From Pigoraptor vietnamica (Eukaryota; Opisthokonta; Filasterea), in NCBI GenBank assembly GCA_943704525.1, contig CALSCQ010000139.1, positions 54,232-118,231 of the forward strand: DNA of 64,000 bases, written 5' to 3'. Shown here in pieces: positions 45,938-60,587 of this stretch. Positions within the stretch are counted from its first letter, which is position 1. Every line of letters begins with the position of its first letter. The notes below the pieces were generated by a model. It searched no databases. It was not told where the DNA came from and saw nothing but the letters and a program-made list of their open reading frames with translations. The position numbers were made by a program, and so were the translations under genes.

Positions 45938-46951
45938 TCATCGGACCGCAGCCCATCGTGAGCGCACCGTCCGTACGCACTTCATGGACAACTCGTCGAC
46001 GATGCGCTGCGCCGCCACAGCGGCCACGCTTGGCAGTGTAGCAAACAGTGGCTTCGAGAAGAGCACCGCGCACACGATCGTCGACAGCGCGCGGCCGCCG
46101 GCGCCCCGCACGGCCGCACGGCAGAGGCACTCGAGCGTGCTGGCATTGGCGGCCGGAGTGTCGAAGACGGCACTCTCGCCCAGGACGGAGCCGACGAATG
46201 TCACCGCCACGATAACGGTGAGTTTCAGGAGCCCCGTGACGGTGAGTTCCCCACGACACGCGAAGGTGTTGAGGACATACGCCTGTGCGCCGACGGTGGC
46301 GCCGCGCACAAACGCAACAAACAGCGTGTGCTGGTGCCCTGCAACGCGTGCGGCGACGCGATTGGCGACGGTCCTGAATGGGGGTCCGGACAGCGCAATC
46401 ACCGCGAAGAGTGAGGGCGTCACGGGCATGGCGGAAGACGGGTTGCGGCGCATGTCTTGAGCCACAGCGACGGCAGGGACGTACTGGAGGCCCGTCGCTT
46501 CGGTCGCGGCGGCTGTTATGAGAGAGATCGCGACGCTGTCAAGCGAGAATACGGGAAGCGTTGCGGCGACGGCGGGTGCGAGGGCACTGCAGACAGCGAC
46601 AATCGCGGCGTGCTGTGATTCGATTAGGGCGGTGAGTGTGTACGCAACCACGGCGATCAACGGCACAACGGGGAGGGATATGCGCGCCATGGCACACACG
46701 ACCGCCGCGACAAAGACCGTGACGTAAACAACGGCGGTGTTCTCGTATGTGTCGGTCGAGTCAGACGGCTCATGTGCACTTGCGGTGAAGTGGGCGTCGA
46801 TTCCCGTACGTGCGATGCCAATTGCTGCAAGCGTCGCAAAAATGTTGAGGGTGTACGCGCTGGCAAACGTCGCAAAGAGAGGAGCGCGCACGCTTGTAAG
46901 CGCCGCCAGAAGGCCGGGGGTGCGCGCGGCCGCAATCGTTGCGAAGCTCAC
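45938..46951 (-). CDS. Uncharacterised intronless ORF, Ala/Val/Thr-rich, hydrophobic
   Basis: An uninterrupted frame of 337 codons that I do not recognise. The product is rich in Ala, Val, Thr and Leu with several hydrophobic stretches (for example VVYVTVFVAAVVCAMA and ISLPVVPLIAVVAYTL), compatible with a multi-pass membrane protein. The last 40 residues are hydrophobic then basic. Its position fits the strand alternation of the region: a convergent gap of 355 bp to the transporter and a divergent gap to the bZIP. Against it, high GC content also leaves long frames open on the other strand (45852-46460), and no family motif is visible. The start could be the listed Met or later. Confidence 0.4.
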   Translation of the reverse strand: MSFATIAAARTPGLLAALTSVRAPLFATFASAYTLNIFATLAAIGIARTGIDAHFTASAHEPSDSTDTYENTAVVYVTVFVAAVVCAMARISLPVVPLIAVVAYTLTALIESQHAAIVAVCSALAPAVAATLPVFSLDSVAISLITAAATEATGLQYVPAVAVAQDMRRNPSSAMPVTPSLFAVIALSGPPFRTVANRVAARVAGHQHTLFVAFVRGATVGAQAYVLNTFACRGELTVTGLLKLTVIVAVTFVGSVLGESAVFDTPAANASTLECLCRAAVRGAGGRALSTIVCAVLFSKPLFATLPSVAAVAAQRIVDELSMKCVRTVRSRWAAVR

Positions 46952-47854
46952 GAGGGTGCGCGCGTCCAGGCCACGCTGTGGCCGGCGCAGTCTCCATGCC
47001 GGACCCCATCTGCGCTTGTAAGCCTTCAGAGTGTGGCCGAGCGGGCTGGGACTTCGAGCTGTTCGGCCGCCGCCTTGTGTTTAGGGTTAAATCGGCGACT
47101 ACCGCCGTTGCAGTTTGTGTGGCGCACTCAGTCCAATAAACTTAAAACTCCACTGGCTGCCGGTTAGAATATTGTCCAGCCGTGAGTCGGCCATTATTAT
47201 TGTCCAGCCTGAGCCACGTCACGTCCAGCGGAGGCGCGGTTATCAAGACGATTGCCCAATGCCACTGTGTTATCACCAACCAGTTTGTTAGGCTGCTATG
47301 AAACTGACTTGGCCGTTCACCCCAAACTACTCCAGTTGGACCATCGGCAATTCTGAGGCGGTTGTAAGCGTGTCATGCACTCAGCGGTCTGAGTTCAGGT
47401 CTTTATCAACCCAACCCATGGTGAAAGGCCGGCTACGACCCAACAAGGTACCAGAGTCGCCGGCCCACACACAGAGCCCCAAACGGAGTACTGCGCCAAC
47501 AACGAACGCGCGTTGTCTTTCCTTCTTTATACCCGCTTGCGACTGTCGCTATATGACACGCACGGCAGGCCCAGCCGTTACTGGCGCATGCGAGAAAAAC
47601 AAAACACACACTGAAATCAGATCTGAATCGGCCGGCAGAGAAGTCCCCTCAGTTAGTCTGAAGTGGTTCCGACGAAGAGTAACTAGCCGGATTCCGTCAT
47701 TGCCGGCAAGTGCACGGCTGCCAACTGAACGAAACATCAAACCCAGTTAAGCGCCGGCGCTATCGTCTATGTGTTATGCGAAAGGTGTCCGTGCGTTTAG
47801 ATGGGCCGTTGGCAGTTGTGTCGGGTCGGGAGGAAATCGTCCAAACTGCCCACG

Positions 47855-47953
47855 CACACACGCACACGTACCTACGCACACACACATACACACACACACA
47901 CACGCCTACGCGCACACACACACACATGCACGCACACAACACACACACACACA
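47855..47953. repeat. (CA)n-rich microsatellite
   Basis: CACACA/CATACA/CGCACA array in the bZIP upstream spacer. Confidence 0.9.
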
Positions 47954-48074
47954 GGTCGCCTGGGTGACGGCCGATTGTCTGACAACGGCTGGCAAGCACT
48001 TTAATACTCGCGCTAACACGTACACACGCACGCACACAAGCCGTACAGACTTCCACAGTAACCCAACGGCAAGA

Positions 48075-48310
48075 CACCACTTACACTCGGCTGAATGGTG
48101 ACACACAATGGCAAGACACGCACTGCACACTCGGCTGAATGGTGACACACACACACAATGGCAAGACACGCACTGCACACTCGGTTGAATGGTGACACAC
48201 ACACACAATGGCAAGACACGCACTGCACACTCGGCTGAATGGTGATACACACACACACAACGGCAAGACACGCGCTGCACACTCGGCTGAATGGTGACAC
48301 CGACACAGTG
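48075..48310. repeat. Minisatellite of about 45-55 bp, five copies
   Basis: Units contain GGCAAGACACGC(A/G)CTGCACA, CTCGG(C/T)TGAATGGTGA and a variable CACACA tail. Copies start near 48110, 48162, 48216 and 48262, with partial copies at both ends. Confidence 0.88.
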
Positions 48311-48898
48311 GCAAGACACTTGGCTAAACACACGGCTGCCATGTGCGTCGGTTGCGTCTAAAATCCCAAAATCCATCCGACCAATCACAGCGCGCCAACA
48401 TTTATTCCGACCGCTGTCATCAACTCTGAATAAATCTCATGTTCATACATTTTTCATACAAATGCAAGTGCGTAATAATCATTTTATGCGTTTATTTGCA
48501 CGCAGTGGTCGTGACCACACTCTGACCAATCAGAGAGAGCCGGCGGACGCCTAATGGGACTAGCCACGCGCCGCGCTTCCCACTCGCACACACGCACGCA
48601 CTGCCTCTATTCTCTCTCGCACCCATTCTCACTCGCGTATGAAGACAGGTCTGGCTGTGAAAACAGAGTCCCTGTCTCGCTTTGGACCACGGACGCCCCG
48701 CACCGGTGACTCCGGCGCGGTGCATTCTAGCGGCGGATTTTCTTCCGCTTTTCGCGCTTACCAATTTTTCGCGGCTTTTCGTGCGATTTACGACTTTTTC
48801 GCTGTGCGTTTTGCCGTCGCCTCGCTTTCTCTTCCGTCTCGGCCGCTGCCATCGGCACATCGCTCTTCAGTGGGACTGTTTGTGTGCGTGCTTTCACA

Positions 48899-51019
48899 AT
48901 GCTGACGGCGCCGCAAGTGACCCTTGCGCCGCCGCCCGCCAGCGTCGTCTCGACACCGGTCGATGCCATCAACGCCGTCACTGCGGCAGCATGGCACACC
49001 GTCTCGCAGCCTGTGCAGCTCGGGGCCTCTGCCAATCTGAAGCTGAGCGGGAAGAAGACGGCGCGCGCGGGCGATAGTGAGGGTGGGCTTTTTCTATTGC
49101 CGACGTCAAGTGTCTCCTGGCTATTGCAATTGCGCTTATTGCGTTGGCTCTGCATCAGTATGCTTACCAGTGTTATCCGTGCGCTGTTTTCCGTAGGCGG
49201 GGTATCCAAGAAGCCGCGCACCGTTGCCCCGAGGAAAAAGTCCCCCACGGACCCGCCGACTCCCAACCTGCTCGCCATCCCCATCGTGCCGGGCCCGCGG
49301 AAAAACGGTCGAAAGCCCAAGCAACTCGTGTCGAAGAACGCGTCGGGCGCCGTTCCGCTCCTTCCTGCGCCGCAGAAGGGCTACGGCGCGATGACGCTCG
49401 AACCGCAGCAGTCGCAGCAGCAGGGCCAGCAGGCGACGTCTGTGGTCCCCGTCATCGTCAACGGACAGATTATGCACATGGTGCAAGGGCCGGGCGTCGG
49501 TCAGCACTCCATGCCGGTACTTATGGGTGGGCAGCACGTGCACGTGTTGCCGGGTCAGGCGCTACCGGTGCACGTCGGCCTTCCCTCGGGCGTCCCGATG
49601 GCCTCGAACGGACAGCAGGGTCAGCCGCCGTTGCAGTACGTCATGGCACTCGTCACGCCACAACAGCAGGGACCAGGGACCGGGACGGGCGTCCAACAGA
49701 GCGCGGGCGCTGCGGGCACTGCCGGCCATCAGGCGCCGTTTGCCGTGTTTGTGCAGCAGCCCCAACCGCAGCCCCAACCCCAACACCAGCCGCAACAGCA
49801 GACGTCGAATCCCCTTCTCCTGCTTGCCGAGGCCTCGCAACACACGGCCACGTCGAGTCCCGTACCGCAACCACAGACGCAGCCGTCGAGCGCGTTTGCG
49901 AGCGGCGCGACGACTCCTGTCGGCAACCCGGCGGCGTGGGCGATGAGCGCGAGGAACAGCGCCGTATCGACGCCGATTACGTCGCCGTCGCACGTGTGGC
50001 ACGCGCACGCGGCGCAGCACTTTTTCGGGCCCTCGCAGCCGGGCGCGCTCAAGGCGGAAGCCGGCGCGGACGGCTTTGTTCCGCCACAATCGCACGCGCA
50101 GGCTGCGCAGGGACAGCAGCAAGGCAACCCGCAGATCCTTCAGCTCCCCTCGGGTCCCATTTTACCGCTCGGCATGCACACGATCTACCCCGTCATGTCC
50201 GGCAGCCAGGGCGTCGCTGTCTCGATGGGCGGCGCGCAGGGTGCGGCCGACACGCACGTGCACCGACCCGTACCGCCCAAGCAGCAGGCGCGTCGTGGTC
50301 GCAAGCCGCGGGAGACGCCCCCCGAGGGCCTCTCGTTCGGCGCGTTGGGCTCTGGGGCAACTGCGGTGGGCGGCGCTCCGACCGGTTTTGGTGCTGGGAC
50401 TGTCGCGCCGATGGGCGGGGGATCGCAAGTGGCGGTCGCAGTGGGTGCGGGGGCCGGGGCGGTGCCTGGCACGGCGGATGCGGCGAAGCGCAAGATCAAC
50501 TCGATTCTCACGACGCGGACGCGTGAAGAGCTGCTCAAGCTGAGCACGAAGGAGCTGAACCAATTTGCGGCGGCGAACGGGCTCACGATGCTGGAAATGA
50601 CGGAGCTCAAGACGCAGCGGCGGCGCGTGAAGAACCGCCAGGCTGCGCAGGCGTGCCGCAAGAAGAAGAAGCGCCTCGTGACCGAGATGGAGCTGCGGTA
50701 CGAGGAGCTGAAGCGCGAGAGCGATCGCATGCACGTGCAGATTGGCGCAACGGACGCGGAGCGTGAGGCGCTGGAACTGGCGCGCGAGGGGCTGAGGGCC
50801 CAGCGGGAGAGACTCGCGATCGAGCTCGAGGCGTTGAGGAAGTCGACGGCGCCCGCGGACCCTTGCGCGGGGTCGGACGCATTGGGCGACGCGTGTGCGA
50901 CGGGGGAGAGTGCGGCGACGTCTGCAGGCTCTTCTGTTACGCAGTCGACGGCCGAGTCGTGCGCGGACAGTGTCGCGGGCGACGACCACGTCGAGGAGAA
51001 CGCGAGCGCTGATCGCTAG
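48899..51019 (+). CDS. Maf/CNC-like bZIP transcription factor
   Basis: DNA-binding regulator. Two exons (48899-49076, 49197-51019) give 666 residues. The middle is Gln/Pro/Ala/Gly-rich and probably disordered or activating. A Lys/Arg cluster (KKPRTVAPRKK) lies near the N-terminus. The bZIP is at about residues 510-620. Its basic region contains RRRVKNRQAAQACRKKKKR with the invariant N-x7-R. Immediately upstream, LSTKELNQFAAANGLTMLEM and TELKTQRRRVKNR resemble the extended homology region of Maf proteins and the CNC domain. The leucine zipper follows with heptads of Leu, Met and Ile and a charged Arg/Glu pattern. The 120-nt intron has length 3n with no stop in frame. The C-terminal tail is Ser/Ala/acidic. 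Confidence 0.9.
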   Translation: MLTAPQVTLAPPPASVVSTPVDAINAVTAAAWHTVSQPVQLGASANLKLSGKKTARAGDSEGGLFLLPTSSVSWLLQLRLLRWLCISMLTSVIRALFSVGGVSKKPRTVAPRKKSPTDPPTPNLLAIPIVPGPRKNGRKPKQLVSKNASGAVPLLPAPQKGYGAMTLEPQQSQQQGQQATSVVPVIVNGQIMHMVQGPGVGQHSMPVLMGGQHVHVLPGQALPVHVGLPSGVPMASNGQQGQPPLQYVMALVTPQQQGPGTGTGVQQSAGAAGTAGHQAPFAVFVQQPQPQPQPQHQPQQQTSNPLLLLAEASQHTATSSPVPQPQTQPSSAFASGATTPVGNPAAWAMSARNSAVSTPITSPSHVWHAHAAQHFFGPSQPGALKAEAGADGFVPPQSHAQAAQGQQQGNPQILQLPSGPILPLGMHTIYPVMSGSQGVAVSMGGAQGAADTHVHRPVPPKQQARRGRKPRETPPEGLSFGALGSGATAVGGAPTGFGAGTVAPMGGGSQVAVAVGAGAGAVPGTADAAKRKINSILTTRTREELLKLSTKELNQFAAANGLTMLEMTELKTQRRRVKNRQAAQACRKKKKRLVTEMELRYEELKRESDRMHVQIGATDAEREALELAREGLRAQRERLAIELEALRKSTAPADPCAGSDALGDACATGESAATSAGSSVTQSTAESCADSVAGDDHVEENASADR

Positions 51020-51370
51020 GAATGAGCTGTTCCTTCTGCGGCCTTGGCGGCTGCATTGGAACGCGTTTGGGCGTTTGAGCCTGTTTTGTCTCTCATTTTT
51101 TCGTCTGTTGTATTCCCTTTTGTGAGTGCTTTTTACGTCGCTTTGCGTCTCTGCCTGCCTTCCCAATTTCCGTTGCTTCGAGCACACAATGAACTTGCGT
51201 AACTAGCGTTACTGCCACAGAGTTGGCTGCAAGCGCGGGGTCAGTGTGGTGTCGGTGCAACAGGCAAACTTCGTGATACCGAATAATGGGTGTATTCCCA
51301 AGGGAATCACGCGTTGTGTTATCCATGCGCACGAGACCGCGGCCGTGGGAAGATGCGATGAGGCTGGGCG

Positions 51371-51457
51371 CGCGGTTGGTCCTTCGAAAGCAGGCACTCC
51401 CGCGGTCGGTCCTTCGAAAGCAGGCACTCGCGCGGTTGGTCGGTTAAGAGCAGGCAG
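51371..51457. repeat. 30-bp tandem repeat, three copies
   Basis: Unit built on CGCGGT(T/C)GGTCC and TTCGAAAGCAGGCACTC. The third copy is diverged. Confidence 0.9.
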
Positions 51458-51828
51458 GGTATACGTCACAGGCGCGCATGGTGTGAAGGGACGCCGCGGC
51501 GAGCGAATATTGCGATCTTGGTGTGCGAACGTTTCTCGATTTTCTCGACACAAAGAGGTCGTGCGTTGTGATTGGCCGTTGCCCTGGACACCGGTAACCC
51601 GAGAATTGCTACATTTGGCAAGTCTGTCACCCGAATTTATTTGACATGGACACGGAAAATGGGACGAAATACGGACCAATTTTCAATCTTGTGCGCCGAG
51701 GCGTGTCGTGCAAAGCGACTTTGACGGCCTGCCGCAAGTGCTTCTTTCCACGCCGTCTTAAACAAAGGCTCTCATTGCATGGGCGTGGCGACAGCCAGTG
51801 ATCGCAGCGACTTCCGTTCGCCTGTGTT

Positions 51829-51913
51829 GAAGACAGGGACTTCTGTTTTGCGAGGACAGGGACTTCCGTTTTGCGAGGACAGGGACTTCCGTTCGCTTGT
51901 GTTGAGGACAGGG
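51829..51913 (+). repeat. 23-29-bp tandem repeat immediately upstream of the kinesin start
   Basis: Repeats of GAGGACAGGGACTTCCGTT in three to four copies, ending 20 bp before the ATG. Each carries ACTTCCG (CGGAAGT on the other strand). Confidence 0.85.
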
Positions 51914-51933
51914 GTCAAACCGCGGCCGCCACA

Positions 51934-57326
<5,393 letters not shown>

Positions 57327-57640
57327 GTGCGCGCGTCTCGCCATCCCGTACTCGCATGTAAAGCTGCGTGCGTGCGTGGCCTGCGTCGTGCGTGCGTGCG
57401 TGCGCGTGTGCGTCGTCATGTTAATTACACACTCTTGTGTTGAGAATTGGTCAGTCCCCTTCACAACCAATCACTATGATTGCCGAATATCTCTCTAAGG
57501 CTGCGTGGAGAAGAACGGCGACGAGAGAGAGCGAGGTAAATTCTCAACCATGTCCTCTTCAGTACTCACATGATGGCATGACTACAACAGGCCGAAAGTC
57601 TACTCCCAAAAATGCCTTTTCCCTGTACACGCTTTCCGCT
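57327..57640. other. Convergent 3' spacer
   Basis: 314 bp between the stops of the kinesin and LCMT1. A short GTGCGTGC array lies at about 57367-57413. Confidence 0.55.
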
Positions 57641-58245
57641 TTATGGCCACAAGGCGAACGTGGCGGCGACGGTGCCCTTGCGCGCCCACGTGATGCAGTA
57701 GTGCTCCATAATAAGCTGCCACTCCTCGAGCTCGTCAAGCATCTCGATCTTCTCCACCCTGCGGCACAGTGTCACGCAGGTCACGTGAGTGCGGGGACCG
57801 GGGGTGTGAGCGAGCGAGCGGCTAGAGCGTACGCGCGACAGAGGGCTTACACACACCACGTCGCGCCACCAACAACCACAGACACACTTCGGCAATTCAA
57901 CAGAAGAACATCGTGGAATTTGCAACATTGTGAAAACGCACCGTGCAACGTCCGCCCTATCGAGCATGCGGTTGTATATGGCGTACATGTCGGCGCCCGC
58001 GGCGTCGGTCCACCCGCACTCGCGGTAACGCCGAACGTGTGTGTCGACGTCTGGACAGTCGCGAATACCGAGGAGAGGACACCGGCGTTGCTGCGCGGAA
58101 AAGACTTGTTATGCCACTTTCTCTCTACGATGCCGCGCGCCACACAATGTGTGCAACGCACACGCACGCACACACACACAACACGCACACACACACACAC
58201 ACACAAAAAAAAAAAACACACACACACACACACAAAACACACACG

Positions 58246-58277
<32 letters not shown>

Positions 58278-58780
58278 TGACGTGCCCGAATACACAGCCG
58301 CAATATCGTTGCGAGGCACAGTTGGTGAACAGTGCGACGCGAAGAACGCACTGACCTCCAAGTTGCGCAACATCGTCGCGCCAAAGGGGTCGTTGGGCTT
58401 GATCTGCTCATAGCTCGCAAACGCGGCGTTCGCAAATTTCTGCGCGGCCCACCGAAGTATGTGCTCGGCGCTCCTCGGCGGGAGGTAGATGAGCACGCAC
58501 TCGGAGTAGAACAGCGTCGGAACGCTGCGCACCGCAAACGAATGTGCGCGGAAGGTACGAATTACGAAGCCATCGCAATCGGTTTGAACAGCGCATTCCG
58601 TGTGTGCGAGTGTGCGGGGGATGTGTGTGTGTGTGTGTGTGAGTGTGTGAGTGTGAGTGTGAGTGTGTGTGTGTGTGTGCGTGTGTGTGGGGGATGTGTG
58701 TGTGTGTGTGTGTGCGTGTGTGCGGGGGATGTGTGTGTGTGTATGTGTGTGTGTGTGTGTGTGTGCGTGTGTGCGGGGGA

Positions 58781-58812
<32 letters not shown>

Positions 58813-60251
58813 GACTCACCTGGCATCAATGCCCGCTTTCGTGAGAGCGCTCTCAATAGACTGCACGTCCCGAAGGTCGGCCGCAGAGAGATGGTACCGC
58901 GCAGAGACAATGCCCACACCACCTGCAAAGCGTAGGGACACGCCGGGAGCGTGAGTGATTGTGCGTGCGTGCGTGCATTGTGTGCGCGTGTGTGTGTGTG
59001 TGTGTACGTGCGTGTGCGCGGGACCCAACTGTTTTTGAACGATGCGTCGCCGTCAAAGGCCGCCTTGAGCGTCTTGTAGCCGTGCACGGCGGAGCACTTT
59101 CGAGTGACGACTTCCTCAAAATCGAGCTCGAAAAAGCGTGCGTTGGGGTGATCGCTCTGCGATATGCGAAGTCGCACCGTGTCGGAAAGAGACCACAGCA
59201 CTAAAGGGTGTGCGTGCGTTACGTGCGTGCGTTTGGTGCGTGTGCGTGCGTGTGCGTGCGTGTCTTCGCGCGTGCGTGCGTGTGTATGCGAGTGTGAGTG
59301 AGTGTGCGTGCGTGTCTTCGCGCGTGCGTGCGTGTGTAGGTGAGTGTGTGTGAGTGTGAGTGAGTGTGCGTGTGTCTTCGCGCGTGCGTGCGTGCACAAT
59401 GACTGAGGGAGCCACAAGCAGCACGCCCAACAGCGCACGCAGAGCGAGAGACCCACACGGCATCGCCAGTACGTCGTGTCAAAGCCCGCGCCCAAGTTGA
59501 CCACCTGCGCACCCTCCGCAAACTGCGACAGAAAGCGGCGCAGGAGGGCGTGCATCGCCGTCACGCGGGCCCAATAACCTGCGCACCCACGCGTCATCCC
59601 CTCTCCTCCACACACGAACAGAAATCAATGTAGTAGCATACAAGTTCTGCCGGTCGTAAGCAGCGATACAAACAAAGCCAAAACGAGGGACAAGCGCCAT
59701 GACGCTCAACAAGTTCTGCCTGTCGTCGCAAGCAGCGATACAAACAGTGCCAAAACGAGGGACAAGCGCCATGACGCGCAACGTCTCTCAACGGGAGACT
59801 GGCACGATTGAAGGAGATGAGACGTGCCTCTGTTAATCAGCGGCTGTTTTCGCTCGGCGCGCCTCACGAAGCCCTTCAGATAGGGGTCGTCCCAGTAGCC
59901 CAAAGTGACGGCGGACCTGGCAGACAGCACGTGGGATGGGAGCAGAGGGGGCGTGTGTGTGAGAGTTTGTACTCAGATAGGGGGCATCCCAGTAGCCCAA
60001 AGTGACGGCGGACCTGGCAGACAGCATGCGGGATGGGGCAGAGGGGTCTTGTGTGTGAGAGTTTGTACGTGTTTCGTGTGCACGTACAGTGCATGTATGT
60101 GTGTGCGTGTGTGCGTGTGCGTGTGCGTGTGCGTGTGGCTGTCTGTCCTTCTGTGTGTGTTGTTTGTGTGTGTGACCCACAGTTTGCACTGCGTCGCATC
60201 GTCGTTTGTTCCGCGCACCGCGTCGTCTTCGCTTTCCGGCGGCCGAGACAT
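57641..60251 (-). CDS. LCMT1: Leucine carboxyl methyltransferase 1 (PP2A methyltransferase)
   Basis: SAM-dependent enzyme that methylates the C-terminal Leu of the PP2A catalytic subunit. Eight exons (60251-60181, 59916-59828, 59578-59439, 59156-59030, 58922-58820, 58524-58356, 58090-57942, 57758-57641) give 321 residues with closed phases, close to the usual 330. Family marks: DDAVRGTNDDATQCKLSAV then LGYWDDPYLKGFVRR, INRGYWARV, the SAM motif VVNLGAGFDTTYW, FFELDFEEVVTRK, FYSECVLIYLPP, ASYEQIKPNDPFG, and EWQLIMEHYCITWARKG near the end. The junction 59828/59578 needs a GC donor (GAG|GCACGT). Intron 1 contains a duplicate of the exon 2 start. Introns are crowded with TG arrays. MOB4, another protein tied to PP2A complexes, lies in the same window; that may be chance. 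Confidence 0.95.
58160..58278. repeat. (CA)n-rich microsatellite with A-run in LCMT1 intron
   Basis: CA array interrupted by an A12-like run near 58206, inside the intron 58091-58355. Confidence 0.9.
58612..58810. repeat. Compound (TG)n array with GGGGGATG spacers in LCMT1 intron
   Basis: TG runs of varying length separated by four GTGCGGGGGATG or GTGGGGGATG units, forming a higher-order minisatellite. Confidence 0.92.
59215..59395. repeat. Minisatellite in LCMT1 intron 3
   Basis: About three copies containing GTGTCTTCGCGCGTGCGTGC with TGAG/TGTG spacers. Confidence 0.88.
59638..59785. repeat. About 70-bp tandem duplication in LCMT1 intron 2
   Basis: Two copies containing CAAGTTCTGCC, AGCAGCGATACAAACA and AAAACGAGGGACAAGCGCCA (start near 59640 and 59709). 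Confidence 0.9.
59877..60070 (-). repeat. 97-bp tandem duplication covering the start of LCMT1 exon 2
   Basis: The copy at 59877-59973 contains the real exon 2 acceptor and its first codons. The copy at 59974-60070 lies in intron 1 and repeats the acceptor CTGCCAG and SAVTLGYWD, with Ala in place of the second Asp. Confidence 0.92.
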
Positions 60252-60587
60252 GTTCTCCCACACACCGTTCTCTTCCGCACCCGAAACAAGGCTTCCGTGT
60301 TGTGTGCTTTTACCACAGTTGAAGTGCGTCCGTGTTAGGCACGGTGGGGATGCAGTGTCCGCGGACAGGGTGACCGCTGATAATGTCCGCCGAGCGCCGG
60401 CACAATTCACACACTTGTTCGCACGCTTTCCCTGCCGGTTGTTTTTTGTGTCTGCCGTCCACTCCCGGGCGTGTTCGCGTCGCCTCGGATCATGGCGCAC
60501 ACTCCACGCACTGGCGACTATTGATTTGCAGTCACTCACACACAACCCAAGCATCACACGCTCATACATTTGCTGTCACTTTTCGAT
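60252..60587. other. Spacer between LCMT1 and ankyrin-repeat gene
   Basis: 336 bp between the start of LCMT1 and the end of the next gene on the same strand. It must hold the LCMT1 promoter. No clear element was found. Confidence 0.5.

Larger units (their letters stand above)
46952..48898. other. Long divergent spacer upstream of the bZIP gene
   Basis: 1,947 bp, the longest gene-free stretch. It holds a GCCGGC/CNGTTR-rich island (about 47100-47760), a CA microsatellite (about 47855-47953), a minisatellite (about 48075-48310) and an AT-rich block (about 48390-48490). TTAGGGTTA occurs near 47084. No gene is supported. Confidence 0.6.
51020..51933. other. Spacer between bZIP and kinesin genes
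   Basis: 914 bp between two plus-strand genes. Contains two tandem repeat arrays (51371-51457 and about 51829-51913) and no supported gene. Confidence 0.6.

Noticed and set aside
48075-48310. Regularly spaced repeats that could suggest a CRISPR array
   Set aside because: Units are head-to-tail tandem copies without unique spacers, in a eukaryotic genome; a minisatellite explains them.
49144-50526. Long plus-strand frame (460 codons) overlapping the bZIP gene
   Set aside because: It is the shifted frame of the bZIP coding sequence, with Arg/Ala-rich composition typical of GC-rich shadow frames and no domain.
50162-51187. 341-codon minus-strand frame
   Set aside because: Antisense shadow of the bZIP coding region; Arg/Leu-rich with no motif.
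51829-51913. ETS transcription factor sites
   Set aside because: CGGAAGT cores repeat because the whole 23-29-bp unit repeats, and ETS factors are not established outside animals; kept only as a repeat observation.
58125-59615. 496-codon minus-strand frame rich in His-Thr repeats
   Set aside because: Most of it is translation of TG/CA arrays; only three LCMT1 exon segments inside it are real, joined by splicing.
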